Notes: generated by a model not told the origin, from the letters alone. Shown: positions 17,451 through 27,026, numbered from the stretch's first letter. The stretch: DNA of 64,000 bases from Planctomycetota bacterium (GCA_029259945.1 JAJDEF010000031.1:62001-126000); one strand, 5' to 3'. Numbers and translations are program-made.

Positions 17451-18902
17451 TTGCCGCGACGTGTGTCGATCTCTTTCTCTCGCTTCGTGAGCCAGCCCGA
17501 TCTGTCGTACTACGGCCTGAAAGAACTGCCCCGATTCGGCAAGGACCATCTGGCACTTGCCGATTGGCGGCTCAGCGTTCCCCACCAGCGGCGTGTTGCC
17601 GGAGGAGGGGAGCCGCTGGCAGCGGTTCAGTACGAGTTCGACCATCCTAGTGGCAAAAAGAGGGTTTCGCTGGAAGGCGGCGCTACGATCGGACTGCCCA
17701 CCGACGCGGACGATCTGTTTCTGATTGGATTGTTGACGCTTGGCGCAGCGCTCGATTTTCCGGCCAAGCTCCATTTTGAGCCGTCCCATGTTTTGCAGGT
17801 ACTGCGTATGCCGGTGAAGCATCGGCATATTGTCAGCCAGCGTAAGGCGTATGAGCGATTTGTGGCCCTGACGGCCATGTTTGAAGGGGCTTGGTTCGAT
17901 CGCAAGGCGAAGGCGGCCAGTGGTGATTTTATCACCGGTATCCTTGCCGAGGTCTATTACGAACCAAAACGTGGACGGAGACGCAAAGGCCAACAGCCCG
18001 CCAGCTACGTGCAGTTCACCAACAATTTTCATGAGAGTTTGATTCGAGGCAATCTCCTCAACATTGATCTTGAGTTGCTGTCGGCGTGGAGCAGTCCGAC
18101 GGCGGCACTCCATTACCGCCACCTCAACAAGGTGTGGCACCATGGCCGCAAACCCTTTTCGTATAGCCGAGACCTCAAAGACATTGCCTGTGGCCACTTG
18201 CAAATGACCGACGGAAAAAATCTCAAGGAAAACTATTCCAAAGTGCTCAAGGAGATGGAGCAAAAGCGTTATCTCCAGTCGATGGCCAAAGAAGAGCGAT
18301 TTGAGTCGATTCGGCGAGGTATTTGGCGAGTCCATTTTCAACTGCATCCGGATCGAGTGATCCAGCCGAAACAGTCTGCCAAGCCAGACTCTGGTGACGC
18401 GAGTACCGTAGTGAGGCTCTACGCTGAGTTGCGTCACGGCGCCAGTACCTATGAGCCTGAAGAGCATGAACTGAAACATGCCGCTGCACTCATTTCCGAG
18501 TTCGGCGTCGACGCGGTAAAAAAGGCGACACCCTTTGTCGTGGAAACGGTCAAGAAACAAAACCAAGAAGACATCTACTTTGGGTTTGCGGTCGCTTACT
18601 ACAAAAAGCAATTGCAGCGACTGTCTCGATCGAACGCCCAGGCTCGGCAACACGTGGAAGCAACGGCGAAAGCGAAAGCAGAGCAGCAGCGTCTTAATGA
18701 GCAGGAACGACAGCGCGAAGATCTCCGCCGTCAGCGGATGCAGGCTTGGCAAGAAGCCGATCACACCAAACGCCAGACTCTTGTGCAACATGCAGTAAAA
18801 ACCGCCATTAGCCAGTCCGTGCGGGATCGAATCCTCAACAGCACGCCCGAAAACCCTGCTCCGGAAGTTCTGCGAGAAATAGCTATTACCCCCACTCTAT
18901 GA
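17451..18902 (+). CDS. plasmid replication initiator-like protein (Rep)
   Basis: About 470-483 aa. Start is uncertain: TTG 17451, GTG 17463 or GTG 17487 are the in-frame choices. The N-terminal two thirds resemble winged-helix plasmid initiators of the RepA/TrfA kind (SYVQFTNNFHESLIRGNL, DLELLSAWSSPTAALHYRHL, FSYSRDLKDIACGHLQM). The C-terminal third is a long charged coiled coil rich in Gln/Arg. Its stop overlaps the dnaB start (ATGA), so initiator and helicase are coupled, and iterons lie 65 bp upstream; together these support a replication role. A more specific family cannot be named from sequence alone. Confidence 0.6.
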   Translation: MPRRVSISFSRFVSQPDLSYYGLKELPRFGKDHLALADWRLSVPHQRRVAGGGEPLAAVQYEFDHPSGKKRVSLEGGATIGLPTDADDLFLIGLLTLGAALDFPAKLHFEPSHVLQVLRMPVKHRHIVSQRKAYERFVALTAMFEGAWFDRKAKAASGDFITGILAEVYYEPKRGRRRKGQQPASYVQFTNNFHESLIRGNLLNIDLELLSAWSSPTAALHYRHLNKVWHHGRKPFSYSRDLKDIACGHLQMTDGKNLKENYSKVLKEMEQKRYLQSMAKEERFESIRRGIWRVHFQLHPDRVIQPKQSAKPDSGDASTVVRLYAELRHGASTYEPEEHELKHAAALISEFGVDAVKKATPFVVETVKKQNQEDIYFGFAVAYYKKQLQRLSRSNAQARQHVEATAKAKAEQQRLNEQERQREDLRRQRMQAWQEADHTKRQTLVQHAVKTAISQSVRDRILNSTPENPAPEVLREIAITPTL

Positions 18903-20269
18903 TGTCTACTGCAACTAATCGAACCACAACGCCGCCGAATAATCTGGAAGCCGAAAAAACCGTACTCGGGGCACTGTTGATCGATCCTGATGTGATCCTG
19001 AAAGTGCTCCCGATCCTCTCGGCCAGTGATTTCTATGACCCGGTCTATCGCGTAGTGTTCGAGGCATGCACGAAGTTGCACGACGACCGGCAGCCGCTCG
19101 ATTTCGTGACGGTTGCCAATGAGCTAAAATCGGATGCCAAAATTGAGAGCCTTGGCGGGAGTGCGTTTTTGGCAAACTTGGCGGAATCGGTTCCTACTGC
19201 CAGTAATGCCGCCAGCTACGCCCGGATCGTTCATCAAAAATCACTCCAGCGTGCGCTCATCGCCGTGGGTCAACGCATCAGTAAACTCGGGTACGAAGAG
19301 GGGAGTGACTCGGCCGAGCTGGTCGAGAGATCCCACTTGGAAGTACTCAGTCTATCCCACGCGGCAGATCAGTCTGCCCCCGAAACATTAGCCGACATCA
19401 GTGTTCGGCGTTACGATCAGGTTGCTGAACTGCAATCGGGAAACAATCCGGCAGCCTTGCGAAGCGTCAAGACTGGATTTTCTAACATCGACTACTACTT
19501 TAATGGACTGGCAGCCGGTTCGCTGACAGTAATCGCCGCCCGCCCATCGATGGGAAAAACCTCTCTCGCAGTAAACATGGCTATGAACGCTGCCACTGGT
19601 GAACGAAAAAACGTCCTGTTCTTCTCGCTGGAGATGGCCAAGGAAGAGATATCGGATCGTATTACTGCCAGTCTGCTAGGGGTCTCCACCTGGCAAATGC
19701 AGAAAGGTGATATGACCGACGAGCAAGTCGGACAGCTTGGCGCCGTGATTGATACGGTGAGCGACCTGCCACTCTTCATTGACGACGATCCTGATTCGAC
19801 CATTTCCAACATCCGAGCCAAAGCGATTCGCCATCAACTCGAACACGGTCTGGATCTGCTGATTGTCGACTACCTGCAGTTGATCGAGCCGCCCCCAGGA
19901 AAATCTAGGGAAAACCGTGTTCAGGAAGTCTCCGCCATCTCTCGCGGTCTCAAGAAGCTAGCCAAGGAACTGCATGCGCCGGTGATCGCGTTGTCGCAAC
20001 TCAGTCGAGCCGTGGAGAACCGCCCCAAATGCATTCCCCATCTTGCCGATTTGCGCGATTCAGGCACGATCGAACAGGACGCAGACAACGTATTGATGTT
20101 GTGGCGTGAGGGCTACTATGAAGAGGACTGCGACCAGCCCGATCGGACGACGGTTTTTATTCGCAAGAACCGCCAAGGACCTACCGCCGCGCCGGAACTT
20201 GTATTCGACCAAGAGAAAATGAGTTTTTCTCCGCTTGATCGGTCACACTCCGATAGTGGCAGCGATTGA
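18899..20269 (+). CDS. dnaB: replicative DNA helicase DnaB
   Basis: A 456-aa helicase. The N-terminal domain (NLEAEKTVLGALLID, DFYDPVYRVVFEA, FLANLAESVPTASNA) and the RecA-like C-terminal domain (Walker A ARPSMGKTS, FFSLEM, Walker B LLIVDYLQLI, LSQLSRAVE, SGTIEQDAD, IRKNRQGPT) are complete and in standard order. It loads at and unwinds the replication fork. As a second DnaB linked to Rep and primase genes it is probably dedicated to the element. ATG 18899 overlaps the Rep stop by 4 bp. Confidence 0.92.
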   Translation: MMSTATNRTTTPPNNLEAEKTVLGALLIDPDVILKVLPILSASDFYDPVYRVVFEACTKLHDDRQPLDFVTVANELKSDAKIESLGGSAFLANLAESVPTASNAASYARIVHQKSLQRALIAVGQRISKLGYEEGSDSAELVERSHLEVLSLSHAADQSAPETLADISVRRYDQVAELQSGNNPAALRSVKTGFSNIDYYFNGLAAGSLTVIAARPSMGKTSLAVNMAMNAATGERKNVLFFSLEMAKEEISDRITASLLGVSTWQMQKGDMTDEQVGQLGAVIDTVSDLPLFIDDDPDSTISNIRAKAIRHQLEHGLDLLIVDYLQLIEPPPGKSRENRVQEVSAISRGLKKLAKELHAPVIALSQLSRAVENRPKCIPHLADLRDSGTIEQDADNVLMLWREGYYEEDCDQPDRTTVFIRKNRQGPTAAPELVFDQEKMSFSPLDRSHSDSGSD

Positions 20270-20721
20270 CGTGGTCTGTAGGCGGGTCTGCAGATGGTCT
20301 CCCAGTGGACCAGTTGACGGACCACTCCACGGACCACTCAGAGAGTGGCACTCGTGGGCTTGGCGAAGCCAAAAACACAACACTGCAAGGGCAACATCGC
20401 TCGCGGCCGGGAAGCCGCGAGGCCAAAGAAAATCACACGCCGGCCTCGGACCTCGGCACCATGGCGGAATGTTTCTTTGGCCTCGCAGCCTCCGTGGGTG
20501 ATTTTCCGCGTTTTTGGCTATCGCACGCTATCGAAAAATCACCCACTACGGCCACTCGCTGCGTTGCCGCACTCCACTGCCCGACGACAGTAACGCACGG
20601 AGTGGACAACCGCCCCTACCTAGTCGGTAGGGGACTAACGGCAGCCCACCCGCTGCCACATCGTTCTCGCCCATGTTCCGCGTCCTCGCGGTGTTGACGA
20701 CGAGGGGGTATTGTTGTGTTG
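20270..20721. repeat. hairpin-rich non-coding locus (candidate origin, oriT or structured RNA)
   Basis: No gene is supported here. The stretch begins with GGACCA-type repeats (GTGGACCAG, GACGGACCACTC, CACGGACCACTC at about 20305-20340). Perfect inverted repeats follow: CTCGCGGC/GCCGCGAG (20400-20407/20414-20421), a 15-bp pair GCGAGGCCAAAGAAA/TTTCTTTGGCCTCGC (20417-20431/20472-20486), a 12-bp pair GTGGGTGATTTT/AAAATCACCCAC (20494-20505/20535-20546) and CCCCTACC-tagtc-GGTAGGGG (20613-20633). It sits between dnaB and a small HTH gene. Confidence 0.7.
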
Positions 20722-21030
20722 TTACGCCGATCTCATTTCCTGGTGATAGTACTCGATGACCGCTTTCGCATGTGGGACAAGATCGGCGGGTACATCCATC
20801 GTTACTGGTTTTGTGTTGTCAGTGGGAATCATCCATTTCTTATCGTGTGTCTGCATCCATTTGCCGCCATTCCAGCCTTCGTTCCAAAGCCAGCCAGACA
20901 CCGTCATGTATTTCATTCCGAGGGCATCGGCAAGTTCCTGGATCGTGGACGGCCCATGCTTCCGAAGATACGCATGAATCGACGATGACCGGTTGATCAG
21001 ATGTTCCGGCAGTGGGTTGTACGGACACAT
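20722..21030 (-). CDS. small helix-turn-helix protein
   Basis: A 102-aa protein. Residues about 18-60 read as a winged helix: SIHAYLRKHGPSTIQELADALGM, then KYMTVSGWLWNEGW. The C-terminal part is amphipathic helical (VPHAKAVIEYYHQEM). Likely a regulator of element genes, or a protein acting at the adjacent hairpin locus; it points back into that locus. No family name recognised. ATG 21030 is the only sensible start. Confidence 0.6.
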   Translation of the reverse strand: MCPYNPLPEHLINRSSSIHAYLRKHGPSTIQELADALGMKYMTVSGWLWNEGWNGGKWMQTHDKKWMIPTDNTKPVTMDVPADLVPHAKAVIEYYHQEMRSA

Positions 21031-21254
21031 GGCAACATGTTGCCGAGTTACCGGTGCTGGGGCAAGGGAAATTCGGGGAGGTTTCCTCGCAAGAACCGTC
21101 TCATCAGTTCCATGGGAAAGAACAAGAGCACCTCAATTTGCACGCTCTGGCCACGGCGACAAGGTCGTACGCTACGGCGTCTCCACCTTGATCGCCTCCG
21201 GTCCAGTGAGCGTACCCCGGCAAGGGTGCTCTCATTTCTTTCCCCATTTCACCT

Positions 21255-21560
21255 ATGATCAATGATTTTCCCATCTGCAAAGACTGCTCCTGCGAGATTA
21301 TCGACCGCAAGAACGAAGGCGTCTACCAAGAGGCTTTGTGTGAGCATTGCGAGCGTTCACGTATCGAGTCATTCGATAAAACACTGGCAGATCACGACTA
21401 TACGCTCTGGCGTATTAGTACCGAGGATGCCCAAGAGATCGCACGTAAGGCACTAGGACGCGATTTGTCGCCAAAAGAACTGGAGATCATCCAACAAAAC
21501 CTTGACCTGCCTTGGGCCGAGCATCTCGATCTGTTCATCGAATATCGCTTCGCTGACTGA
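21255..21560 (+). CDS. small zinc-ribbon protein
   Basis: A 101-aa acidic protein with CKDCSC near the N-terminus and CEHCE about 25 residues later, a four-Cys zinc-binding arrangement, followed by a helical acidic domain (EDAQEIARKALGRDLSPKELE). Not assignable to a family. Supported as a real gene by its leader TTTCTTTCCCCATTTCACCT directly before ATG, the same SD-less C-rich arrangement used by several other element genes. Confidence 0.6.
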   Translation: MINDFPICKDCSCEIIDRKNEGVYQEALCEHCERSRIESFDKTLADHDYTLWRISTEDAQEIARKALGRDLSPKELEIIQQNLDLPWAEHLDLFIEYRFAD

Positions 21561-21719
21561 TTAAATCCTTCCGATTTGATTGATAGTTGCTTCCGCTCGG
21601 CGTCTGCTGCATCGTGTCATGGGCGTCGTTGCGGGATGGATCGGAAAAAATAAAACGCACCATGCGTTGTTGCCAGCATAGCGACGTATCTTGACTGTAC
21701 CGGTTGTTTGTAGCGAATG
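21561..21719. other. intergenic, no gene seen
   Basis: About 160 bp between convergent genes; no clear feature. Confidence 0.4.
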
Positions 21720-22934
21720 TCATGTTGAGAGGCATTTGCTGATTTCAGTCCATTCGTTACGGTCAATCGATTCCGGTTCTCGGTCCTTGAACGTGCCACC
21801 GTGTTTGTTCCGACTCCAGACGAGATAGGTGTTTACGTTTCGCTCATGGAGTTGCCAGAGCAGCTCTTTCGCTCCCTGGTCGCCTTTGGCGTCCGTATCG
21901 AGCATGATGCCAATACGGCCTCCGGCATGTTCTTCCGCAAGCCGGCTTAGCTTGGTGAGTTGTTCACTGGTTGCTTTGTTGCTCATCAGCGCAACACTTG
22001 CTACGTCCAGATCGTGAAGTCGAATGCGATCATTAAAACCTTCGACGACCAGGAGGCCAATCTTGCGTAGCGATTCTTCGAATCGCTCATCGTCGAGCCA
22101 TTCTTGGCCGTAGAGTTCCAGGCCTCGGCGGAAGAGTTTTGTGCTGGGAAAGCGATACTTGGCTAGCTCATCACCGCCTCGCCCTGCTTCGAGCCAGGCT
22201 TGGTGTTCTTTTTCGTATTTTAGATTACGGCCTACCCAAGCCAGTGGGCGGCCCTGTTCGTCACTCACACCAAAAACCCATTTGCCGCGTAGTGTGCTGC
22301 GGCTGCTGCTGGGCATGTAGCCGGTACGGCACTCGCCGCATAACGCCTCAGAGAAGAAGGAGCGACGGCGGGCGTAGGCCGAGGCTTCGGGGGACATCTC
22401 GGCGACATCGCTAATTAGCTGCTCGTCGAGGGTGACCAGTTTGCGGGCTGCTTCGTTCTCACTCTTCTCAAGTGGAACGTTGGGCTGTTTTTCTAGGACG
22501 ATCTTGGTGGCGTCGCCGGTATCGTCCTGGATGTTGTTGACTGGGGCCGAGGAGGTCTCCGGTCGGCTGGCGCCGCCGGCGATTGCTTCCAGCTCCTCGG
22601 CAATCGCAAAAAACTCACGGCCACGCGGTTTGCCGCCGGCGGGCATTCCGCCATGCTTTAGGCAATAGGCGAGAGTCACGAGGTTGCCCTGGGCGCCGCA
22701 ACCGTAGTTCTCGCGATGGCACTTCCACCGTTTGAATGGGTCGCTGACGTTGATCGAGACGCTACGGGTATCGCTATGGCCTTGGCAGTCTCGGCAGGGG
22801 CAAGCCATTCTTTGCTCACCGCTGGCTCCAAAACCTTCTGACAAGGTGATGCCGTAGTAGCTGGCGAGGCGCTCGACGGTAACCTGCTGTTGAAGCGAGT
22901 CGACATCAATATGTTTCCGAGGTTTCTCTGGCAT
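21720..22934 (-). CDS. DnaG-type DNA primase with CHC2 zinc finger and TOPRIM domain
   Basis: A 404-aa protein from ATG 22934 (the longer in-frame start at 23015 would run across the divergent gene's leader). Residues about 40-85 are a primase zinc finger (CPCRDCQGHS, WKCHRENYGCGAQG). The TOPRIM region follows near residue 310: VVEGFNDRIRL (catalytic Glu), then VALMSNKATSEQ and MLDTDAKGDQGAK (DxD). It lacks a DnaB-binding C-terminal domain of chromosomal DnaG, as do many plasmid and phage primases. It makes RNA primers for element replication together with Rep and DnaB. Confidence 0.85.
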   Translation of the reverse strand: MPEKPRKHIDVDSLQQQVTVERLASYYGITLSEGFGASGEQRMACPCRDCQGHSDTRSVSINVSDPFKRWKCHRENYGCGAQGNLVTLAYCLKHGGMPAGGKPRGREFFAIAEELEAIAGGASRPETSSAPVNNIQDDTGDATKIVLEKQPNVPLEKSENEAARKLVTLDEQLISDVAEMSPEASAYARRRSFFSEALCGECRTGYMPSSSRSTLRGKWVFGVSDEQGRPLAWVGRNLKYEKEHQAWLEAGRGGDELAKYRFPSTKLFRRGLELYGQEWLDDERFEESLRKIGLLVVEGFNDRIRLHDLDVASVALMSNKATSEQLTKLSRLAEEHAGGRIGIMLDTDAKGDQGAKELLWQLHERNVNTYLVWSRNKHGGTFKDREPESIDRNEWTEISKCLST

Positions 22935-22992
22935 TGGGCAAGTGGAAATAGGTGCGAATAAAAGGCGGACAGCGTAGGCTCTCGTTCCGGGT

Positions 22993-23880
22993 ATGGCAAA
23001 CAAATTCCTCTCCATTCAATCCCGGGACCGGCAACTGCTCAGTGAGCTGTTGCAATCACCGTTCGATGCGGTGCAGTTGTGGCAGTTGAGTCAAACGTAC
23101 GCGCGACCGTTTACGGATGTCCATTTCGTGCGCCGTCGGTTGCGACGTCTACGCGACGCAGGGCTTGTGGCAATTTTTCAGTACTCGACTGAATCGGCTG
23201 GAGCACTCAATTATTACCGGCTGACTCAAGCGGGCTATCACTTGGTATGCGGCCCCGACAAGGTGCTGCCTACGCGCAGTCACTTCCGCGCCGTGTCGCC
23301 GGCATTGCAGCGGCATGTCAGGCATGTTGCATCGCTGCTCGTAAAAATCTGCACGTCGGCCGATGCCGCCAGCTTAGACATTCCGTTTCTGTTGGGTGAC
23401 AATCAAGTCCGTCTCTCGTCGGGCACAGAGACATTTGTGCCGGATGCGACGTTTGGACTCAAGGCCAAGGGCAGGCCGCCACAACACTATCTGGTGGAAG
23501 TCGATTGCGGCTCGGAGCCGGTCTACTCGACCCGGCAGCGGGACTCGCTCCGCAAGAAGTTGTCGCTCTACTATGCGCACGAAGCCGCGTCCAAAAACAC
23601 CTATCGTGTGTTGTTCCTGTTTGCCGAGGCAACGCCCCGTGTTGCACACTTCTTAAAATTGGCTCGTGAGATGACGCCCGACCCACGTCGGCACATTGTG
23701 ATGGCGGCGGTGCTCGATAGCTTTTTGGAGCACGCCAACCCGCTCCAGTGGCCAATCTTTTTGAACCACGATCAGCGGTTGGTGAGTTTATTGCCTTGTC
23801 CCAGGCCGGATGAGGCTGCACTCGTGCAGTCGTCGTTACTATCCGAAAATCAGTTTGCTTCGGCACCCTGGTTCCGCTAA
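22993..23880 (+). CDS. replication-relaxation family winged-helix protein, copy 1
   Basis: A 295-aa protein. The N-terminal winged helix (QSRDRQLLSELLQSPFDAVQLWQL, VRRRLRRLRDAGLVA, NYYRLTQAGYHLV) and the following domain (FVPDATFGLK, YLVEVDCGSEPVYS, KLSLYYAHEA) match the replication-relaxation family found next to plasmid and ICE transfer ATPases. The E-x-D core in the second domain resembles a nuclease-like fold, but activity is unproven. It precedes a VirD4-like ATPase by 332 bp. A second member (51546-52394) follows the other VirD4-like ATPase. Confidence 0.75.
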   Translation: MANKFLSIQSRDRQLLSELLQSPFDAVQLWQLSQTYARPFTDVHFVRRRLRRLRDAGLVAIFQYSTESAGALNYYRLTQAGYHLVCGPDKVLPTRSHFRAVSPALQRHVRHVASLLVKICTSADAASLDIPFLLGDNQVRLSSGTETFVPDATFGLKAKGRPPQHYLVEVDCGSEPVYSTRQRDSLRKKLSLYYAHEAASKNTYRVLFLFAEATPRVAHFLKLAREMTPDPRRHIVMAAVLDSFLEHANPLQWPIFLNHDQRLVSLLPCPRPDEAALVQSSLLSENQFASAPWFR

Positions 23881-24212
23881 CCTCCGCCGCTATCGTTGGC
23901 TCGCAAGGGGACTTCGACCGGGTCGTTCCGACGCCATAGCTCCAAGAGAATATTTTTCTTGTTGGTTCGCTATCATGGCGATGGCTGCCAACCCTCTTGG
24001 TTCATCCCATGCTGCACATGGGAGTCCGCTCCCGGACGTTCGCCGATCTCTGAGCCTCATGGGCTACGTTAGGCCCCGCTACGGTATTTGTATTAGCCCT
24101 GGCGGGTGTTTTTTAGGGGTGGTATTATCCCGCTCCTATCCTTGCCTACCTGCGAACACCGGCTGACAACGAGCGCGGCCCCCAGCATACCGAGCATCTT
24201 TTAGCCGACTTA
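23881..24212. other. 332-bp gap before the first VirD4-like gene
   Basis: No convincing gene; an overlapping open frame continues here but has no recognisable content. It holds a small hairpin CCCATG-ctgca-CATGGG near 24008 and a T-tract near 24109. It probably carries the promoter or leader for the ATPase gene. Confidence 0.35.
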
Positions 24213-26282
24213 ATGCAAGCCAACACAAGGCAACTTGCTGCGTCGCTGCTTTACACGACGGTTGCGGGCGAGACCGTGCTGGCTCTGGATGTTGCCTCGC
24301 CACTATTGACACCACTCACCAGGGCCTTGGCGGCTCACTATCCGGGCGTTGGCGTCACTGGTCCGGGCCAAGTGGAGCCCGATCAGGGCGTTGTCCATAC
24401 CGCCTACTTGCGATTGGTGCCAGATGTGCGGTCACTACGTACCGCATCAGTTTTTGAAGATGGGTTGCAACGGATACTCACTGAACCGGTGAGTGGTATT
24501 TTGGCTGCCGTGGCTGATCGCCACGATGGCCTGCAGGCGTCGATTCGATTTTCTCTGGAGAAGATTTCCCCACGCCGCAGACAACGTGCCAGGCGCGTTG
24601 CGGAATTGGCTGCCGGGTCGCTGGCACGGTGGTTGCCATCACTTGTAGATAGTATCGCTACGCGGGCTAATGGCACAATTTGGGAACGTCTGAGTGTGCT
24701 GCCGATGTCGTTCTTTTCTGTTGGAGCATTGCCACAAGACGCCGAGCGGAAGCTGGACGATCATTTGTATCTGGTGACCATCGAACTGCGCGTGGTGGCT
24801 CCAGCCGCAAAACGGGCACTTGCCCAAAAGCGGCTTGCCTTACTGGCTGCGGCGTTTGCGCCGTTCACGGCTCCTGGCAGTGTGACGCTACGATCCAGCA
24901 TAAAAAGGTGTCGATCACTCTTGTCGGCTGCCGAGCTGGCCGCCTTGTGGCATCCGCCGGTTACGACAACTGAGACACCTTCGATGCGTTCCGCATCGTT
25001 ACCCCACTTACCGGCTCCAGTGGAACTGAAAAACTCCTCAAAAGAAGAGGGGAGTCTTCCGTTGGGAAAGACGGTGACCGGTGAAAAACGTCTTTTCGGA
25101 ATTCGCCCAGACGACCGGTTGCATCAGCTGGTAATCGGAAAGAGCGGCATGGGAAAATCAACCCTTTTGCACACGCAGATTGCTGCCGATGTGGTCCGTG
25201 AGGGGGTCGGCTTGGTCGATCCGCATGGCGATTTAGTGGACGACGTGCTGCAAACGATTCCCCGTCACCGCACCAACGACATCGTCGTTCTTGATCCGGC
25301 CAATCCGGCAAGTCCAACGATCAATCCGCTAGCTTGTCCTGATGCGTCGCAGCGGGCCCTCGTTGCTGAAAACAATCTGGCCGCCCTCAGCAAGGTGTTT
25401 GGGTTTGACGAGCAGTCGGCACCCCGGCTGATCCATATCCTCCGCTACACACTCTTGGCATTGGTCGGCACCGAGTATGGCAGTTATCTCTCCATCCGGC
25501 CGATGCTCACGGACAAGTCGTTTCGCAAACGGGTTGTCGATCGCGTTGAAGATCCCGAGGTGCGGAGCTTTTGGATCGATGAAGTGGGGAATTGGAGTGA
25601 ACGCTACGAGCAAGAAGCAATGCCCGCGATCCTCAACAAGACAGGGCAGTTTACTGCCCATCCGGAGTTGCGGCGCATGTTCGGCAACCCAAACGGAGCA
25701 ATTGATTTGAGACAACTGATGGACGACGGGAAGATTGTGCTAATAAGCCTCTCCCAGGGAAAACTTGGCGAGCCGGCCGCGCGCTTCGCCGGTTCGGTCC
25801 TGATGGCCGGCTTTCAGAACGCTGCGATGACGCGTGCCGATACGCATCGAACTGACCGGCGGCCGTTTTATCTTTACGCCGACGAGTACGCCACGTTCGT
25901 CAACAGCTCGTTTGCCGATACACTGGCTCAGGCCCGCAAGTACGGCCTCTATTTGACGGCTGCTCAGCAGATTATCAGTCAGGTCGACGAGGCGATCATG
26001 GACGCGATGTTCGGCAACTTGTCGACGCTCGTCACGTTTCAAGTTGCCCAAAAAGATGCGGAGCGTCTGGCGGCAGAGTTTGCAAGCGATGCCACGCCAG
26101 CCGATCTTATGCGACTGCCCAAGTATCACGCCATTGTTCGTACCGCAGTGCAAGGTGTCCCGTCCCGACCGTTTGTTGTGGCGACGTTGCCGCCACCGGT
26201 GGCGCGAAGCCTACACGCCGATCCCAAAACGATTCGCCGGGTGCTGAACAGACGTTTTGCGAAAACATCCGTCGAAATCTAG
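24213..26282 (+). CDS. VirD4/TraG-like DNA-translocating ATPase, copy 1
   Basis: A 689-aa protein. Residues 1-290 are a poorly conserved domain without obvious membrane helices. The ATPase core begins at FGIRPDDRLHQLVIGKSGMGKSTLL (Walker A 309-316), then LVDPHGDLVDDV, VVLDPANP, Walker B YLYADEYATF and AAQQIISQVDE (TraD/TraG-type sensor motif). The family pumps DNA in conjugation or docks it to a type IV secretion machine. Classical N-terminal membrane anchors of coupling proteins are missing, so it may be tethered by a partner. It follows a replication-relaxation gene; an analogous pair lies at 49437-52394. Confidence 0.8.
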   Translation: MQANTRQLAASLLYTTVAGETVLALDVASPLLTPLTRALAAHYPGVGVTGPGQVEPDQGVVHTAYLRLVPDVRSLRTASVFEDGLQRILTEPVSGILAAVADRHDGLQASIRFSLEKISPRRRQRARRVAELAAGSLARWLPSLVDSIATRANGTIWERLSVLPMSFFSVGALPQDAERKLDDHLYLVTIELRVVAPAAKRALAQKRLALLAAAFAPFTAPGSVTLRSSIKRCRSLLSAAELAALWHPPVTTTETPSMRSASLPHLPAPVELKNSSKEEGSLPLGKTVTGEKRLFGIRPDDRLHQLVIGKSGMGKSTLLHTQIAADVVREGVGLVDPHGDLVDDVLQTIPRHRTNDIVVLDPANPASPTINPLACPDASQRALVAENNLAALSKVFGFDEQSAPRLIHILRYTLLALVGTEYGSYLSIRPMLTDKSFRKRVVDRVEDPEVRSFWIDEVGNWSERYEQEAMPAILNKTGQFTAHPELRRMFGNPNGAIDLRQLMDDGKIVLISLSQGKLGEPAARFAGSVLMAGFQNAAMTRADTHRTDRRPFYLYADEYATFVNSSFADTLAQARKYGLYLTAAQQIISQVDEAIMDAMFGNLSTLVTFQVAQKDAERLAAEFASDATPADLMRLPKYHAIVRTAVQGVPSRPFVVATLPPPVARSLHADPKTIRRVLNRRFAKTSVEI

Positions 26283-26319
26283 GCAAAGATTGTTCTAGCT
26301 CCTCAAGGGACGACTGTGC

Positions 26320-26325
26320 TATAAT
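26320..26325 (+). promoter_or_regulatory. candidate -10 box of the toxin-antitoxin operon
   Basis: TATAAT lies only 6 nt before the antitoxin ATG at 26332, so the message would be leaderless or nearly so. No good -35 was found. Confidence 0.4.
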
Positions 26326-26331
26326 TAAGGC

Positions 26332-26616
26332 ATGTCAGATAAGCTTATACTTGGCGATTCCCACTTCAAGCAGCTCCAGGAACGGGGCGAGCTGCAGATG
26401 GAAGAAATGCATGGCATTCAGGTGGTCATCATGACGGTGGACGCTCACCAGAAACTTCGACAAGTCGCCTACGACGATAGCGAATGGACCGACGAGGAGC
26501 AAAATGCCGTGATGGCCGAGGCCCTCGACGATCCCGAAGGCTGGGGAGCGCCTGGCATGGAAATCTATGACGAATTGTACGGAGACAAACCCTTAACCGA
26601 TGCCCAAGATCAATAG
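26332..26616 (+). CDS. antitoxin of a MazF-type toxin-antitoxin pair
   Basis: A 94-aa acidic protein (SDKLILGDSHFKQLQERG start; acidic C-terminus around DDSEWTDEEQNAVMAEALDD). It has no strong family match in my reading. The assignment comes from size, charge and a 17-bp overlap with a clear MazF/PemK-like toxin gene downstream. The acidic tail would wrap the toxin, as known for MazE-like antitoxins. Role in stabilising the element is inferred. Confidence 0.65.
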   Translation: MSDKLILGDSHFKQLQERGELQMEEMHGIQVVIMTVDAHQKLRQVAYDDSEWTDEEQNAVMAEALDDPEGWGAPGMEIYDELYGDKPLTDAQDQ

Positions 26617-26956
26617 AGGCGACATTCTTATCGCACGAATCACACAGGATGGCTTCACGAAAGTGAGACCGGTGGTAGTTGTGCAGAATGATCGCAACAA
26701 CGCCCGTCTCTCCAATGTCATCGTGGCGATGATCACCAGCAACACCAAGCTGGCCGGCAAAGAGGCAACACAAGTCCTTATTGACTTGGCTACGCCCGAA
26801 GGCAAACAGGCTGGCTTGGCTTCTACGTCGGCTGTCAAATGTGAGAACCTCTACACGACTTCAACCAAGCGGCTCAAGAGAAAAGTCGGGAACCTCTCTG
26901 GCACGTTGATGCAGCAAGTCGATATAGCCCTCAAAGCGTCTCTCGCCTTGAAGTGA
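26600..26956 (+). CDS. MazF/PemK-family endoribonuclease toxin
   Basis: A 118-aa protein with the PemK/MazF signatures: RGDILIARI at the N-terminus, KVRPVVVVQNDRNN (conserved Arg), IVAMITSNTK (conserved T/S), and C-terminal LSGTLMQQVD. These toxins cut mRNA or tRNA at short sequences. Overlap with the upstream antitoxin gene supports a classic antitoxin-first operon. It lies directly upstream of the small protein gene that borders the histidine island. Confidence 0.85.
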   Translation: MPKINRGDILIARITQDGFTKVRPVVVVQNDRNNARLSNVIVAMITSNTKLAGKEATQVLIDLATPEGKQAGLASTSAVKCENLYTTSTKRLKRKVGNLSGTLMQQVDIALKASLALK

Positions 26957-27026
26957 TTTTCGTTTGATTGACAAGGGAAGCGCAGAGGAGCAGACTTGCT
27001 CCCTTTGTTTTTTTCTCACTACTCTC

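Noticed and set aside
23810-24166. Open frame between the replication-relaxation and VirD4-like genes
   Set aside because: It overlaps the upstream gene in another frame and its translation has no recognisable content.
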